In this document: piece by piece, positions 35,570 through 47,520 of the stretch
Position numbering within the stretch: position 1 is the stretch's first letter
How the letters are laid out: every line of letters begins with the position of its first letter
Source: Liolophura sinensis
Lineage: Eukaryota; Mollusca; Polyplacophora; Chitonida; Chitonidae
Direction of reading: 5' to 3'
NCBI RefSeq assembly: GCF_032854445.1
Contig: NW_027017953.1
Location: 934,501 to 994,500 of the forward strand
DNA: 60,000 nucleotides
The notes under the pieces: model-generated
Told to the model about the DNA's origin: nothing
The model's input: only the letters and a program-made list of their open reading frames with translations
The model's database searches: none
Translations under genes and position numbers: made by a program

Positions 35570-38275
35570 TAGAGCTGAACATGCCATGAGTACTGAACAC
35601 CTTTTGGTTGGAACTGATCAGTACCCATGTCAACAGAATCAGGTGAAAATGCCGTCAGAACTAAACACCTTTTGGTTGGAACTGATCAGTACCCATGTCA
35701 ACAGAATCAAGTGAAGTGCCATCAGAACTGGACACCTTTTGGTGTGAATTGATCAGTGCCCATGTCAACAGAATCACGTGAAGATGCCATCAGAACTGAA
35801 CACCTTTTGGTGTGAAATGATCAGTGCCCATATCAACACAATCAGGTCAAGATGCCGTCAGAACTGAACACCTTTTGGTTGGAACTGATCAGTACCCATG
35901 TCAACAGAATCAGGAGAAGATGCCATCAGAACTAAACACCTTTTGGTTGGAACTGATCAGTGCCCATGTCAACAGAATCAGGTGAAGATGCCATCAGAAT
36001 TAAACACCTTTTGGTTGGAACTGACCAGTGCCCATGTCAACAGAATCAGGTGAAAATGCATCAGAACTGAACACCTTTTGGTTGGAACTGATCAGTACCC
36101 ATGTCAACAGAATCAGGTGAAGATGCATCAGAACTGAACACCTTTTGGTTGGAATTGACCAGTACCCATGTCAACAGAATCAAGTGAAGATGCCATCAGA
36201 ACTGAACACCTTTTGGTTGGAACTGATCAGTACCCATGTCAACAGAATCAGGTGAAGATGCATCAGTACTGAACACCTTTTGGTTGGAATTGACCAGTAC
36301 CCATGTCAACAGAATCAGGTGAAGATGCCATCAGAACTGAACACCTTTTGGTTGGAACTGATCAGTACCCATGTCAACAGAATCAGGAGAAGATGCCATC
36401 AGAACTAAACACCTTTTGGTTGGAACTGATCAGTGCCCATGTCAACAGAATCAGGTGAAAATGCATCAGAACTGAACACCTTTTGGTTGGAACTGATTAG
36501 TACCCATGTCAACAGAATCAGGTGAAGATGCATCAGAACTGAACACCTTTTGGTTGGAATTGACCAGTACCCATGTCAACAGAATCAAGTGAAGATGCCA
36601 TCAGAACTGAACACCTTTTGGTTGGAACTGATCAGTACCCATGTCAACAGAATCAGGTGAAGATGCTGTCAGAACTGAACACCTTTTGGTGTGAATTGAT
36701 CAGTACCCATGTCAACAGAATTAGGTGAAAATGCTGTCAGAACTGAGCACCTTTTGGTGTGAATTGATCAGTACCCATGTCAATAGAATCAGGTGAAAAT
36801 GCCGTCAGAACTGAGCACCTTTTGGTGTGAATTGATCAATGCCCATGTCAACAGAATCAGGTGAAGATGCATCAGAACTGGACACCCTTTGGTGTGAATT
36901 GACAAGTGCCCATGTCAACGGAATCAAGTGAAGATGTCATCAGAACTGAACACCTTTTGGTTTGAATTGATCAATGCCCATGTCAACAGAATCAGGTGAA
37001 GATGCCATCAGTACTGAGCACCTTTTGGTTGGAATTGACAAGTGCCCATGTCAACAGAATCAAGTGAAGATGCCATCAGAACTGAACACCTTTTGGTTGG
37101 AATTGACCAGTACCCATGTCAACAGAATCAAGTGAAGATGCCATCAGAACTAAACACCTTTTGGTTGGAATTTACCAGTACCCATGTCAACAGAATCAGG
37201 AGAAGATGCCATCAGAACTGAACACCTTTTGGTTGGAATTGATCAGTGCCCATGTCAACAGAATCAGGTGAAAATGCCGTCAGAAGTGAACACCTTTTGG
37301 TTGGAATTGACCAGTGCCGATGTCAACAGAATCAGGTCAAGATGCCATCAGAACTGAACACCTTTTGGTTGGAATTGATCAGTGTCCATGTCAACAGAAT
37401 CAGGTGAAAATACCGTCAGAACTGAACACCTTTTGGTGTGAATTGATCAGTGCCCATGTCAACAGAATCAAGTGAAGATGTCATCAGAACTGAGCACATT
37501 TTGATTTGAACTTATCAGTGCCCATGTCAACAGAATCAGGTCAAGATGCCATCAGAACTGAACACCTTTTGGTTGGAATTGATCAGTGTCCATGTCAACA
37601 GAATCAGGTGAAAATACCGTCAGAACTGAACACCTTTTGGTGTGAATTGATCAGTGCCCATGTCAACAGAATCAGGTGAAGATGTCATCAGAACTGAACA
37701 CCTTTTGGTGTGAATTGATCAGTGCCCATGTCAACAGAAGTGAACACCTTTTGGTTGGAACTGATCAGTGTCCATGTCAACAGAATCAGGTGAAAATACC
37801 GTCAGAACTGAACACCTTTTGGTGTGAAATGATCAGTGCCCATGTCAACAGAATCAGGTGAAGATGTCATCAGAACTGAACACCTTTTGGTGTGAATTGA
37901 TCAGTGCCCATGTCAACAGAATCAGGTCAAGATGCCATCAGAACTGAACACCTTTTGGTTGGAATTGATCAGTGTCCATGTCAACAGAATCGGGTGAAAA
38001 TACCGTCAGAACTGAACACCTTTTGGTGTGAATTGATCAGTGCCCATGTCAACAGAATCAGGTGAAGATGTCATCAGAACTGAACACCTTTTGGTGTGAA
38101 TTGATCAGTGCCCATGTCAACAGAATCAAGTGAAGATGCCGTCAGAACTGAACACCTTTTGGTTTGAACTGATCAATGCCCATGTCAACAGAATCAAACG
38201 AAGATGCCATCAGAACTGAATGCCTCTTGGTTTGAACTGATCAGTGCGCAAGTCAACAGAATCATATAAACATGC
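35570..38275. repeat. Minisatellite, 68-bp unit, ~40 copies (largest array)
   Basis: The unit contains CAGAACTGAACACCTTTTGG, TTGGAACTGATCAGTACCCA, TGTCAACAGAATCAGGTGAA and GATGCCAT. Variants TTGGTTGGAA versus TTGGTGTGAATT and GTACCC versus GTGCCC cluster: GTACCC/TTGGTTGG dominate the left half and GTGCCC/GGTGTGAA the right half. One unit at about 37,740 is truncated. At 2.7 kb this is the largest array here. Confidence 0.95.
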
Positions 38276-38869
38276 CGTTAGACGTTTCTGCACAGTTCTG
38301 GATACTGACACACCTGGCTTAAACACGACTTGGTCAGGATGCCGCAATTCTTCACCATTACGATCAAACCAGCAAATTTTAACCATCCCTCAGACAGAAG
38401 AAGCAGGCTTGCTGGAGGCTTGATTCCCCAAGCTTGAGATAGATGTCAAGCCAGATCAAGCCGGATCAGACTCTCATCAATCTAACAGAGGTTAATGCCA
38501 AGAGGTTTTCTACATGCAGCCCATTTTAGCACAGATGTTCATAGCTCAGAAAAAAGACACAGAGACATTAACAATGATATTCAAGTTTGACGAGTGAGCA
38601 AAACGCCTACATCATGCAGGTCGTTAAAGCTCATGTCTCAAATACTGCACAAAATGTATGACATGAAAGCTGAATTTGTAAGATCAATTTTTTCACTAGT
38701 ACAATTGATGTAACTTTTAAGGGCCAAGAAAACCAGTGAGTTTGGGGTAACCCACCAGTCTATGGCCATATGTGACATACAGACTTGCACACCATTTTGG
38801 TTAAGACAAGTGGTCACCAGTGAATGTAAAGCTCAGTAAATAGGCCTACACTCAATAGGCAGTCAATAC
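38276..38869. other. Unique DNA, no gene seen
   Basis: A short imperfect AGCCAGATCA/AGCCGGATCA duplication lies near 38,450; otherwise nothing is recognisable. Confidence 0.5.
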
Positions 38870-38924
38870 CTTATTTTCACCTATATGTGAGCCCAACAAT
38901 GGCAACCAGTGAGAGCAGGAAAAT

Positions 38925-39022
38925 CTACCAATTCCCCGTCCAATGCTGGGATTGAACCCATAGACTGTATGCCTTGTAGTTTGGAGTCGCATATTACTAC
39001 TGAGCTAAACATTGCTCCCCGG
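38925..39022 (-). mobile_element. tRNA-derived SINE head
   Basis: On the minus strand the sequence has an A-box (TTTAGCTCAGTAGTAATATG) and, about 45 bp later, a B-box (GGGTTCAATCCCA), the internal RNA polymerase III promoter of a tRNA. Mispairs in the would-be acceptor and anticodon arms and the lack of a clean cloverleaf argue for a tRNA-derived retroposon rather than a functional tRNA gene. Confidence 0.6.
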
Positions 39023-39035
39023 CTATAAAAACATT

Positions 39036-39156
39036 TATTTACTTGATTGATGTTTTACTACAATGACAGTGGTTAGCATTTTAGTGGGAGGAATGGTGAG
39101 AAGTTCCTGGGTCAGTGCATATGTACACTAACCACTAGGCTACTGAGTACCCCGCT
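39036..39156 (-). mobile_element. SINE with internal deletion
   Basis: On the minus strand the head GGGGTACTCAGTAGCCTAGT, then GGTTAGTG, resembles a tRNA A-box region. The other end (plus TTTATTTACTTGATTGATGT, then TTTAC) resembles the family's TTGATTGGTGTTTTACGCC tail. The middle is short and the B-box is not evident. Confidence 0.5.
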
Positions 39157-40857
39157 ATGATAATACCCTGATTTACAATGGCAATACAAATAAAAGTAAA
39201 CCTCGATAAATATACCATGGTCTCACAAATTAGCATATGAAGAGCACAGTGCAATACAAGCAATGAATTAAGCTAACATACATACATGAATCTAGAAAAC
39301 TTCTAACAAACATGTATGTACAGCTGTGTTAAACATGCCATTTATCAGCTGTACAAGGCAATTCAGATGGTATCATGTTATGTTTTATGGAGCCAGTGTC
39401 ATCTGCTTCATAATCACCACTGTGTAGAAACAATACTGTAATAAAATTATACTCTTCATGCTAAACAGATATATTTCACTGGATATTAAGTTTAAACTGA
39501 ACAATGAATATCGGGTTTTGTATCACAGGTCAATAAATCTGGGGACAATTGGGCAGATTAATAATGGCAGAAAGATGTGTGGGAGCTCCAGTTGTCAAAT
39601 CACCGCAGGGTAGATTACCACCATTAGAGCTAGAACTAAAGCGTAAATTATTCTAGATTCCACATAAATGCATAGCTATAGTTCACGACAAGTGGAATGT
39701 AACATGATCTATAACTGTCATGGACTGAAATTGGCGACTGCCATACCTGCAGGCAAATTAAGCGTATATAAAGGCAGCGGACTACATGTAATTTATGTGT
39801 ACCTTATGTGTGTACCCTTTCATACCCTCTCATACGTGTAACAACCAGATGTGTTTACCGAACAGAAAAAGTAGTGGTTTTAAAGCAATCAGATACATAT
39901 ACATTTAAATAAGAATTACCAATCAATGCATTTTCAAGAGGAACTGCAATTACATTGATTAAACACAATTTTTGAAAAAAGGTCTATTCCAAATATGCAT
40001 GTGAATATGGACCATCAAATGCCTTACAATCGGAGCCCAGTCAGACGAGGCGAAGCCCAGTCAACAGTGAGTAACAAAAAGGTAAATACATGTAGTTAAC
40101 AACAAAACACGTAAAATGAGCTAACCAAAAAGATGTCTCCTCTAGCATTCACCTCAAATACATGTATGTGTTTTTGTGCATTGAAGCCTGTGGGTTAATT
40201 ACAAACATGCAAGATCACCTGGAGAAAACAAAGTTCCAAACCTACTTTACACTACTAAATGAAGTACTATTAATGTGCCTTTTCTTTTTCTCTACTAAAG
40301 AAAACATTCGGTTTTCAGTGTTTGCTCTACTAGCGCATGTTGTTTTCTTTTCCATATTTTCAAAAATAAATTATGCCACTTTTCTAGACTCAAGAGGCAT
40401 TTTGTAATTTTAACGAAAGAATCCATTTTTTCTGCTAAGAAATATTTAACATAAACGCTTTATCCCTCCATAAACAAGAAGAATAAAGATGGTTCCAAAT
40501 GGGCTGGTAGCAATTACCATTGGCAGAGTCCTGTGCACAATCCTAACAGCCAAAGACACTGTTAATTTGGATGGAATTAAACTCAATCAAACTGTTTTGT
40601 CCTGTTCTTCTAAGCACAAAATGACTTTGAGATGTTCCTCCAAACCATACTGTCTCTTTCTAATCCATTAATATGTAATATTCTGGGGTTAATTAACATG
40701 TCAGGTACACATACGTGAAGCTGTGTAGAACCACATGCTACATAATACGCATGACAAATTTACACACAAACTTTGTAGATTAATTATATCATACATACAT
40801 CTCCATGCAAGTATTTTAGCATTTAAAGCTTGACTATGGTTAAGCATGTTTATCTTA
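39157..40857. other. Unique DNA, no gene seen
   Basis: Short AT-rich open frames (40162-40407, 40489-40671, plus) have no recognisable domain. Confidence 0.5.
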
Positions 40858-41755
40858 CGAAGTATTACAACCATCAGTAGCTAGGTGTAACAAGGTGTTA
40901 CAACGATCAGCAGCTAGGTGTTACAACTGTTAGTAGCGAGGTATTACAATGATCAGTAGCTAGGTGTTAGAACTGTTAGTAGCGAGGTGTTACAACGATC
41001 AGTAGCTAGGTGTTACAATTGTTAGTAGCGAGGTGTTACAATGATCAGTAGCTAGGTGTTACAACTGTTAGTAGCGAGGTGTTACAACGATCAGTAGCTA
41101 GGTGCTACAACTGTTAGTAGCGAGGTATTACAACGATCAGTAGCTAGGTGTTACAACTGTTAGTAGCAAGGTATTACAACGGTTAGAGGTGAGGTGTTAC
41201 AACTGTTAGTAGCAAGGTGTTACAACGGTTAGTGGTGAGGTGTTAAAACAGTCAGCAGTGAGTTGCTCAACAGTTAGTAGCGAGGTGTTACAACGGTCAG
41301 TAGCGAGGTGTTACAATAGTTAGTAGTGAGTGTTACAGCGATCAGGTGGTGAGGTGTTACAACAGCGAGCATTAAGTTGCTCAACAGTTAGTAGCAAGGT
41401 ATTACAACGATCAGTAGCGACGTGTTACAACAGTGAGCAGTGAGTTGCTCAACAGTTAGTAGCAAGGTATTACAATGGTTACAATGGTTAGTGGTGAGGT
41501 GTTACAACAGTTAGTAGCAAGTACAGAGATCAGTAGCGAGGTGTTACAACAATCAGTGTTGAGGTGTTACAACAGTGAGCAGTGAGTTGCCCAACGGTTA
41601 GTAGCGAGGTATTACAACGGTCAGTAATGAAGTGTTACAACAATTAGTGGTGAGGTGTCACAACAGGAGCAGTGAGTTGCTCAATGGTTAGTAGCGAGGT
41701 GTTACAGCTGTTAGTAGTGAGGTGTTACAACAGTTAGTAGCGAGGTGTTACAGAA
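40858..41755. repeat. Minisatellite, 23-bp unit in 46-bp dimers, ~39 copies
   Basis: Two 23-bp types alternate: TGTTACAACGATCAGTAGCT plus AGG, and TGTTACAACTGTTAGTAGCG plus AGG. The regular dimer pattern is clear at 40,880-41,160 and breaks down to the right, where GAGCAGTGAGTTGCTCAAC variants enter. Confidence 0.9.
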
Positions 41756-43834
41756 CACCTGTCTACCAGCAATCATGCCACTATGGTGTGCTAATCAGAA
41801 TGTCACATCTTGGAAAGCCAGTTCATCTGTAGCCTGCCCAAGGCTGGTGGTTTATCTCAGGTCATTTGGTTTCCCTAACAACTCATAAATGACTGCTAAT
41901 GTATAAATTCTTGAATATGGCATTAAATAGAATCAAATAAATATACACAGATGTTTTTGTGCTTAAAAAGGGAATTTCAATCTACATGTAGTTCAAAACC
42001 TTTCAAATATACAAGGTCATAGCCTAAAAAGAACAATCTTTCCCATGATAAAATACTTATGAAAATCAGTGAAAAATACCCACAGGGACACTAATGTTAA
42101 AATAGAAGAAAATTTAAATATCAATCAAATAACACTGAAAAGATTATGCATTACCTCGCAGGTGCATGCCACAAAAAACATTCTAATATATACCTCAAGT
42201 TGATAAATTATAAATGAAGTCCGCCCCAACATCTGCTGCGGGCAACTTTATTTTGCCTAAGAACTAGTCCTGAAGTCTTCTGTGTTAGGAGGAGAAATGC
42301 ATCAGCAACCACCGAAGTGCACTTCTTACATTTCCGGTAGAACTCTTCTTCTCAGAAGGTAGCGAACAATACAGTTCGTTTTCCGCTTGTCGATAGGGAA
42401 ACCAGAATGTTGGACGTAGGTTCCAAGTTTACATGAACAAGCTGGCAGTTTTAACGATTTCCATTGGCTGAGAGGCAACTCACCCCCAGCATAAATTACA
42501 GGGTGTTAAAGATGGAGGACGAGATGGACTCGGCCATTTATGCTAGCTTTGCCATATTCAGGCTTTACGTGTATGGTGAGGAAAAATCGCAAAATTATGC
42601 AGCTGGCACCACCATATAGAAAGAAATGTGCTCTTTTCAGCCTATGGTGTCAAGTTTTTAAGTTTTCTTCTCCTTTAAATAAACAAATCATGCTGTTCTG
42701 TGCCAAATGACTTGAGAGAATTCACTGATACGGTTGCAGGAGCAGATAGACAGATGGAGTGACTGAAAGGGTTTACAACACTACTACAATAGACTGAAAA
42801 TCATTTCATGGAATTTGTAACCAACTATACCTTCTACACCACAGTTCACACAGCATGGTGATTAGTTAGTAAAACATTCCATGACATTACAGGTGATTTA
42901 CCTGCAATCTGTATACACAGAACCTATTTACCAAATATACCCCAACAAAAACTTTTCTTTAAAATATTCTTTATTTTAGAGAAATGATAGGACTCTTGAA
43001 AGAACTCAACTCATACAGTTAGACAACTAAATGTACAAAGGCCATAGCTATGTATGGACCAATGATAACTACACAGACACAGTCACAGCTCACACCTAAT
43101 CATCGTACATGTATAAGCAGCTTACCTACTAGAGGATGGGTAAATTTTAACTTGAAACATAAAATACATTAAGCAAGATTTAAACACAAATACATTATGC
43201 TCAAACAAACAAAAAATAGAGCAAATGGCAACATCCTTAAAAATGGTTCTTATTCAATCCAATGGGAAGAAATGTACCACAAATTATTATTACACATTAC
43301 CATGTACAAAGTCACATTCCAGAAATAAAAAAATTCAAATAGATGTACTGAAGGTTTTCTCTTCTGCCAAAGGAAAATTGTGATAAGATACTGCTGTCCA
43401 TGTAGCTACAGGTATGTCATATGGTAGTCACAACTGACTCATCCAACTACTATGGCTAATACACATATACCTGCTTCAAGCTTTCTTATGTTTGCTGCCA
43501 CTAAAAATAATTTCTGGGCAAAAATAATACATTGCATTAAAATGTTAACGAAAACCAGACGGATGATAATATAAATTCATTCTGGTCAATCAAAAAAATA
43601 AAATGCAAAAATGCATTTCACTACCAATAAAAACTGAACAATTCAAAGGTAAAATAACAACAACAAGACAAAAAAGGAAATAATTAACAGACAAGCAATA
43701 CATATGAGAAAACTGTTCTTTCTACCTGAACTAGTGCGTCTTGCCTCATTGGTCAGTCCCCAGCACTCTCTGTCCTAGCAAAATTCAATGCAACCTTTAG
43801 GTAAGGGACAGCTAGTTAACATGATCTATAAAAA
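41756..43834. other. Mostly unique DNA
   Basis: Apart from the promoter-like block near 42.3-42.6 kb, no repeat, exon or mobile element is recognised. Confidence 0.45.
42463..42575 (+). promoter_or_regulatory. Possible promoter and first coding exon
   Basis: An inverted CCAAT box (CCATTGGCTG, ATTGG at 42,463-42,467) lies about 45 bp upstream of an ATG at 42,512 in favourable context (AAAGATGGAGG). The frame starts MEDEMDSAIYASFA and reaches a possible donor (TATG then GTGAGG) at 42,575. The surrounding 300 bp is richer in CpG than its flanks. No homologue is recognised and no second exon was found, so this is a candidate only. Confidence 0.2.
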
Positions 43835-44428
43835 CATGGGTTTACTGTAAACAGTATTTATTGTATGCAGACATGAGTTTACTGTAAACAGTATTTATTG
43901 TATGCAGACATGGGTTTACTGTAAACAGCATTTATTGTATGCAGACATGAGTTTACTGTAAACAGTATTCATTGTATGCAAACATGGGTTTACTGTAAAC
44001 AGTATTCATTGTATGCAGACATGAGTTTACTGTAAACAGTATTCATTGTATACAAACATGGGTTTACTGTAAACAGTATTCATTGTATGCAAACATGGGT
44101 TTACTGTAAACAGTATTCATTGTATGCAGGCATGGGTTTACTGTAAACAGTATTCATTGTATGCAGACATGGGTTTACTGTAAACAGTATTCATTGTATG
44201 CAAACATGGGTTTACTGTAAACAGTATTCATTGTATGCAGACATGGGTTTACTGTAAACAGTATTCATTGTATGCAGACATGGGTTTACTGTAAACAGTA
44301 TTCATTGTATGCAGACATGGGTTTACTGTAAACAGTATTCATTGTACGCAAACATGGGTTTACTGTAAACAGTATTCATTGTATGCAGACATGGGTTTAC
44401 TGTAAACAGTATTCATTGTATGCAGACA
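43835..44428. repeat. Minisatellite, 37-bp unit, ~16 copies, with palindrome
   Basis: The unit is GGGTTTACTGTAAACAGTAT followed by TCATTGTATGCAGACAT. Each unit holds the perfect inverted repeat GTTTAC-T-GTAAAC and the octamer TGTAAACA, which is the classic forkhead-factor binding sequence. Units are over 90% identical by eye. Confidence 0.93.
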
Positions 44429-45780
44429 GCAAGCATAATTGTGAATCAGTTGCGCAACACATACTGCTGTTGGAGAGAGAATTTTCTGGTAGAATATCTA
44501 ATTAGATCCACATGTATGACATAAAATTGGACACTTAACGAGGGTTAAATATGATGCCCATACATACTCACAAGGGAACTCAAATGTTAACTTGGAATGC
44601 TGAGTTGATGTAGTTCATTTCCACTGACTACATTTACCAATAATATAGTGTATCCAAGCTTAGGATATTCACCTACCTACATTTCTTAATTTTCCTTGCT
44701 ATGATTTGTCCAAAATGTGAATAGATGCACTGCATGTATGTACCTCTCACTGTTCTCCAAATTTATAACTGCCCTGTACATGTATTGTTCTGAGTGCACT
44801 TTCTGATCTGTCACTGCGAGCCTATACCAAGTATAATTTAGAGTAGTGTATGTTGAGGAGTACTGGTGAATTATAAAAGTAACTGTCCATGAAACATACA
44901 CTGTAGATTTAGCCAGAATTTGTAATCAGGCCATCTCCTTTCCAACTTTCTCCTATTTTCCCTATCTGTCCTGTGTTAATTTTGTCATAGCACGGCTAAT
45001 ACTGTGCTGTGAAAATATAATTTTATGTCATGGCTAACAGTAATAGGCAGTGAGTGTATTTCCACACTGTACTGGGGAAAGTGGGCAGATGCAGGACAAT
45101 CGGAGATGGGGTTTGAGGGGGAGGGGGGGGGCGATGGAATTCTGTTGGAGAAACAAACAAACATGTGGAATCTCACAATATTATTTCATATTTTGGACTT
45201 GGACAACAAAACATGATGTTATTTAGTAAAGTTTTCAACAGCAAGACATTAAACATCAAAGACTGTTACATGGGTATTCAGCTAAATGTGCAAGATGCTG
45301 AGTAATAACTCTTATGTTAGAGTCTACATTAACATCCATGCACCTTAACATATTATGGCACTACAAGAACACAATTTTCTTTCAACAATTCTTTGCACTT
45401 GATTAATAATGCATGTGAGCACAGACAAATGCAGTGACCAATAAATAAGTATATAGGCATATGGTAAAGAAAATATCACCTACAGCAAGCTAATGTAATA
45501 TATATCTATGTACATGTATATATTCTCCGAATTTCATTTTTCAGTCATGACAACGAAGAGTCATTTGGTGGGTTCAAATATACCATGGCTTCTTGAGGCA
45601 GGACGAGTCCATGACACCAAAGTGCTGCTGCTACTAACGTATCATGACGAAGACACCAAACACGACACCCCAGCCAGTCACAATATACTGACACCTGGCC
45701 AACCAGCCCTGTTTCCTTGCTCTAACATCTCAGTGCTGAAAGCCAAGTGATACAGCAACAAGTAACATTTTTAAAGTCTC
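44429..45780. other. Unique DNA, no gene seen
   Basis: A G-run (GGGGGAGGGGGGGGGCGATG region near 45,116) is the only compositional anomaly. Open frames here are short and unrecognised. Confidence 0.45.
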
Positions 45781-45784
45781 TCAC

Positions 45785-45862
45785 GTGACCCATCCAGGCT
45801 TTGATCCCAGATATCTCGACTCTGTGTCAGACACTCTAACCATTAGGCCACCGACGAAGTCC
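45785..45862 (-). mobile_element. tRNA-derived SINE head
   Basis: On the minus strand GGTGGCCTAATGGTTAGAGT (A-box) is followed by TCTGGGATCAAAGCCTGG (B-box-like) at tRNA spacing. The B-box deviates from GGTTCRANYC and the arms do not pair well, so this is a decayed tRNA-related retroposon, not a tRNA gene. Its head differs from the SINEs at 38,925 and 49,840. Confidence 0.6.
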
Positions 45863-46644
45863 ATAATATAATACAGAATCTGGACAAAAATACATCAGAC
45901 ATAAGACTCCACTGGCCTGCACATACATGTGTAAATTATGTGCATGATATATAATACGCTAAGTACACAGAGTAATTATCCACTGAAGCAGCAGGTGATG
46001 CACACACAATTACCTTTCATACCCTAAAACAAAGCAGGAATCCAACATTCCTCACTACAACTTAAAGCAGATAGCATGATAAGCCTGACTTAAGCATACT
46101 TATTACAATATCTGCCAAATAAAGATGCTAGTCTGAAAAAATAGACTGAAAAAAGTCCTGCATTCCACAATCTACAGAAGCCAATCCAAGGTTAGTTGTG
46201 AAGTTCACAGATACACATGTCTATGCTGAGTGTTACATGTATTTATACAGGTCATACAGTCTTTACTAGCATTATCATACCATAGGTAGACTGATTGATG
46301 ACAGTGTTATGTCTGCCAGTCTGATCTACAAAGTCTGAACCGTTTATAATCACTGATTCGGCTAGCTCTGTAGGCATGTGCTTACATATACTATCACAGC
46401 CCTATCCTGTTCCATAAGCTTACCTTAAACACCTCTGTAGTTCCCTTGCTGACTTTAACACGCTACTGCTGGGCACAAAATAATTTGTTTGTCCGTACTC
46501 ATAGTTGTCTCAGATATCAATTCTAGGTAGGTGTTCCCATGTGTCATCGCTAATAAATCCACACAAGTATGAGACTAGTGGAGACTGGGCAAATTTGAAC
46601 TCCAACTGCCATGTTTGAATGCATACTCCTCACAGCCCATACAA

Positions 46645-46776
46645 GGGAGACAACTACTGGCATTACTAGCAATTAGTATATTTTTGTACTAGCCCAAGAC
46701 CTTGATCTAAGGGTGGCTTATATATATGATACGCGGGGACCGCTAGCCACCCTTAGCCCAAGAGTTGTCTGCCCCC
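46645..46776. mobile_element. Small inverted-repeat element (MITE candidate)
   Basis: The outer ends GGGAGACAACT (46,645-46,655) and AGTTGTCTGCCCCC (46,763-46,776) are inverted. Inside lies a perfect 12-bp inverted repeat, CTAAGGGTGGCT (46,707-46,718) and AGCCACCCTTAG (46,745-46,756), separated by 26 bp. A related GGGAAGACAACT/AGTTGTCTCCCC pair occurs at 49,769-49,818, suggesting a dispersed family. No coding capacity. Confidence 0.5.
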
Positions 46777-46916
46777 GATTTCGGCATATTGTTTACGAAG
46801 AGCTACCTCCTCATTCAATTCAGATGCATGCGCTTCAGATTCGTCCTGAATACACATAAAGCACGGCAATTCCGAAAGGTAAAATATTTACGCACCTCTT
46901 GCCACAATCGCTACTC

Positions 46917-47013
46917 CCTTTTACATCCCCATTCTCCTGTAAATCTTAGCCTTTACATCCCCATTCTCCTGTAAATCTTAGCCTTTACATCCCCATTCTC
47001 CTGTAAATCTTAG
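46917..47013. repeat. 32-bp repeat, 3 copies
   Basis: Three almost perfect copies of CCTTTACATCCCCATTCTCC followed by TGTAAATCTTAG. This is a young, short array just upstream of the helicase fragment. Confidence 0.93.
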
Positions 47014-47175
47014 CCAAAGTAGAAAATATGGTTTTATTCAGCAGGTCGCCACATGCTGGCACGTTTTTAAAATCTGGGTCAGCGAGGCGCTCATGCAGAG
47101 CAGCGGGTTACCTATCTTGAAATTTACAGTGATACTAGAAGTCATCTATGTCTTCAATCAAACATGTGATTGAAC

Positions 47176-47520
47176 ATGGATAAAGATTTAATTTTAGCTG
47201 CTACTTCGAGGGTTTATCAGAAGTATAACATACCAGATGTTTTGAAAAGACCACAGATGGATGCAATCATGGCGATACTTTCCAGCACAAGTGTATTTTG
47301 CTTTCTCCTAACTGGGTTTGAGAAAAGTTGCTGTTTGATTGCCCCCACCACTTATTTTCGACGAGGTCGGAATGATTTTATCCATTATAATTTATACACG
47401 CCTGAATAGTGGATATCCTGCAAGATGTCATTTCTGGACTTCTGGCGTACATGACACATCCTTCAACAAAAAACTATCAAGGCCTTCATGCACTGTAATG
47501 CCTGTGGTACCCAATTTTTA
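47176..47520 (+). pseudogene. RecQ-like ATP-dependent helicase fragment, frameshifted
   Basis: The frame from the ATG at 47,176 begins MDKDLILAATSRVYQKYNIP and continues through LKRPQMDAIMAIL (the Q-motif region before Walker A in RecQ helicases) to VFCFLLTGFEKSCCLIA. This aligns with the RecQ Walker A context (LPTGFGKS), but the second Gly is Glu. The expected PPLIFDEV continues only after a +1 shift at a five-C run (47,342-47,346). The shifted frame ends with weak similarity to the next motif (RLNSGYPARCHFW versus PLxSLMxDQV-type) and stops at about 47,519. No further helicase motifs follow. The N-terminus is like that of RecQ-like genes that are multicopy in some invertebrates. I judge it a pseudogene or mobile-element relic; a sequencing error at the C run cannot be excluded, but the Walker change also argues for decay. 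Confidence 0.65.

Noticed and set aside
35259-35714. 151-codon frame with an apparent membrane segment
   Set aside because: The hydrophobic stretch comes from T-rich sequence and the 3' third is the 68-bp array.
35570-38275. CRISPR-like reading of the regular 68-bp and other arrays
   Set aside because: Whole units repeat with no unique spacers, and the surroundings are eukaryotic spliced genes; these are minisatellites.
38925-39022. Functional tRNA gene
   Set aside because: A- and B-boxes are present but the arms pair poorly, and SINE-like sequence adjoins it; treated as a retroposon head.
45785-45862. Functional tRNA gene
   Set aside because: Degenerate B-box and poor cloverleaf; treated as SINE-derived.
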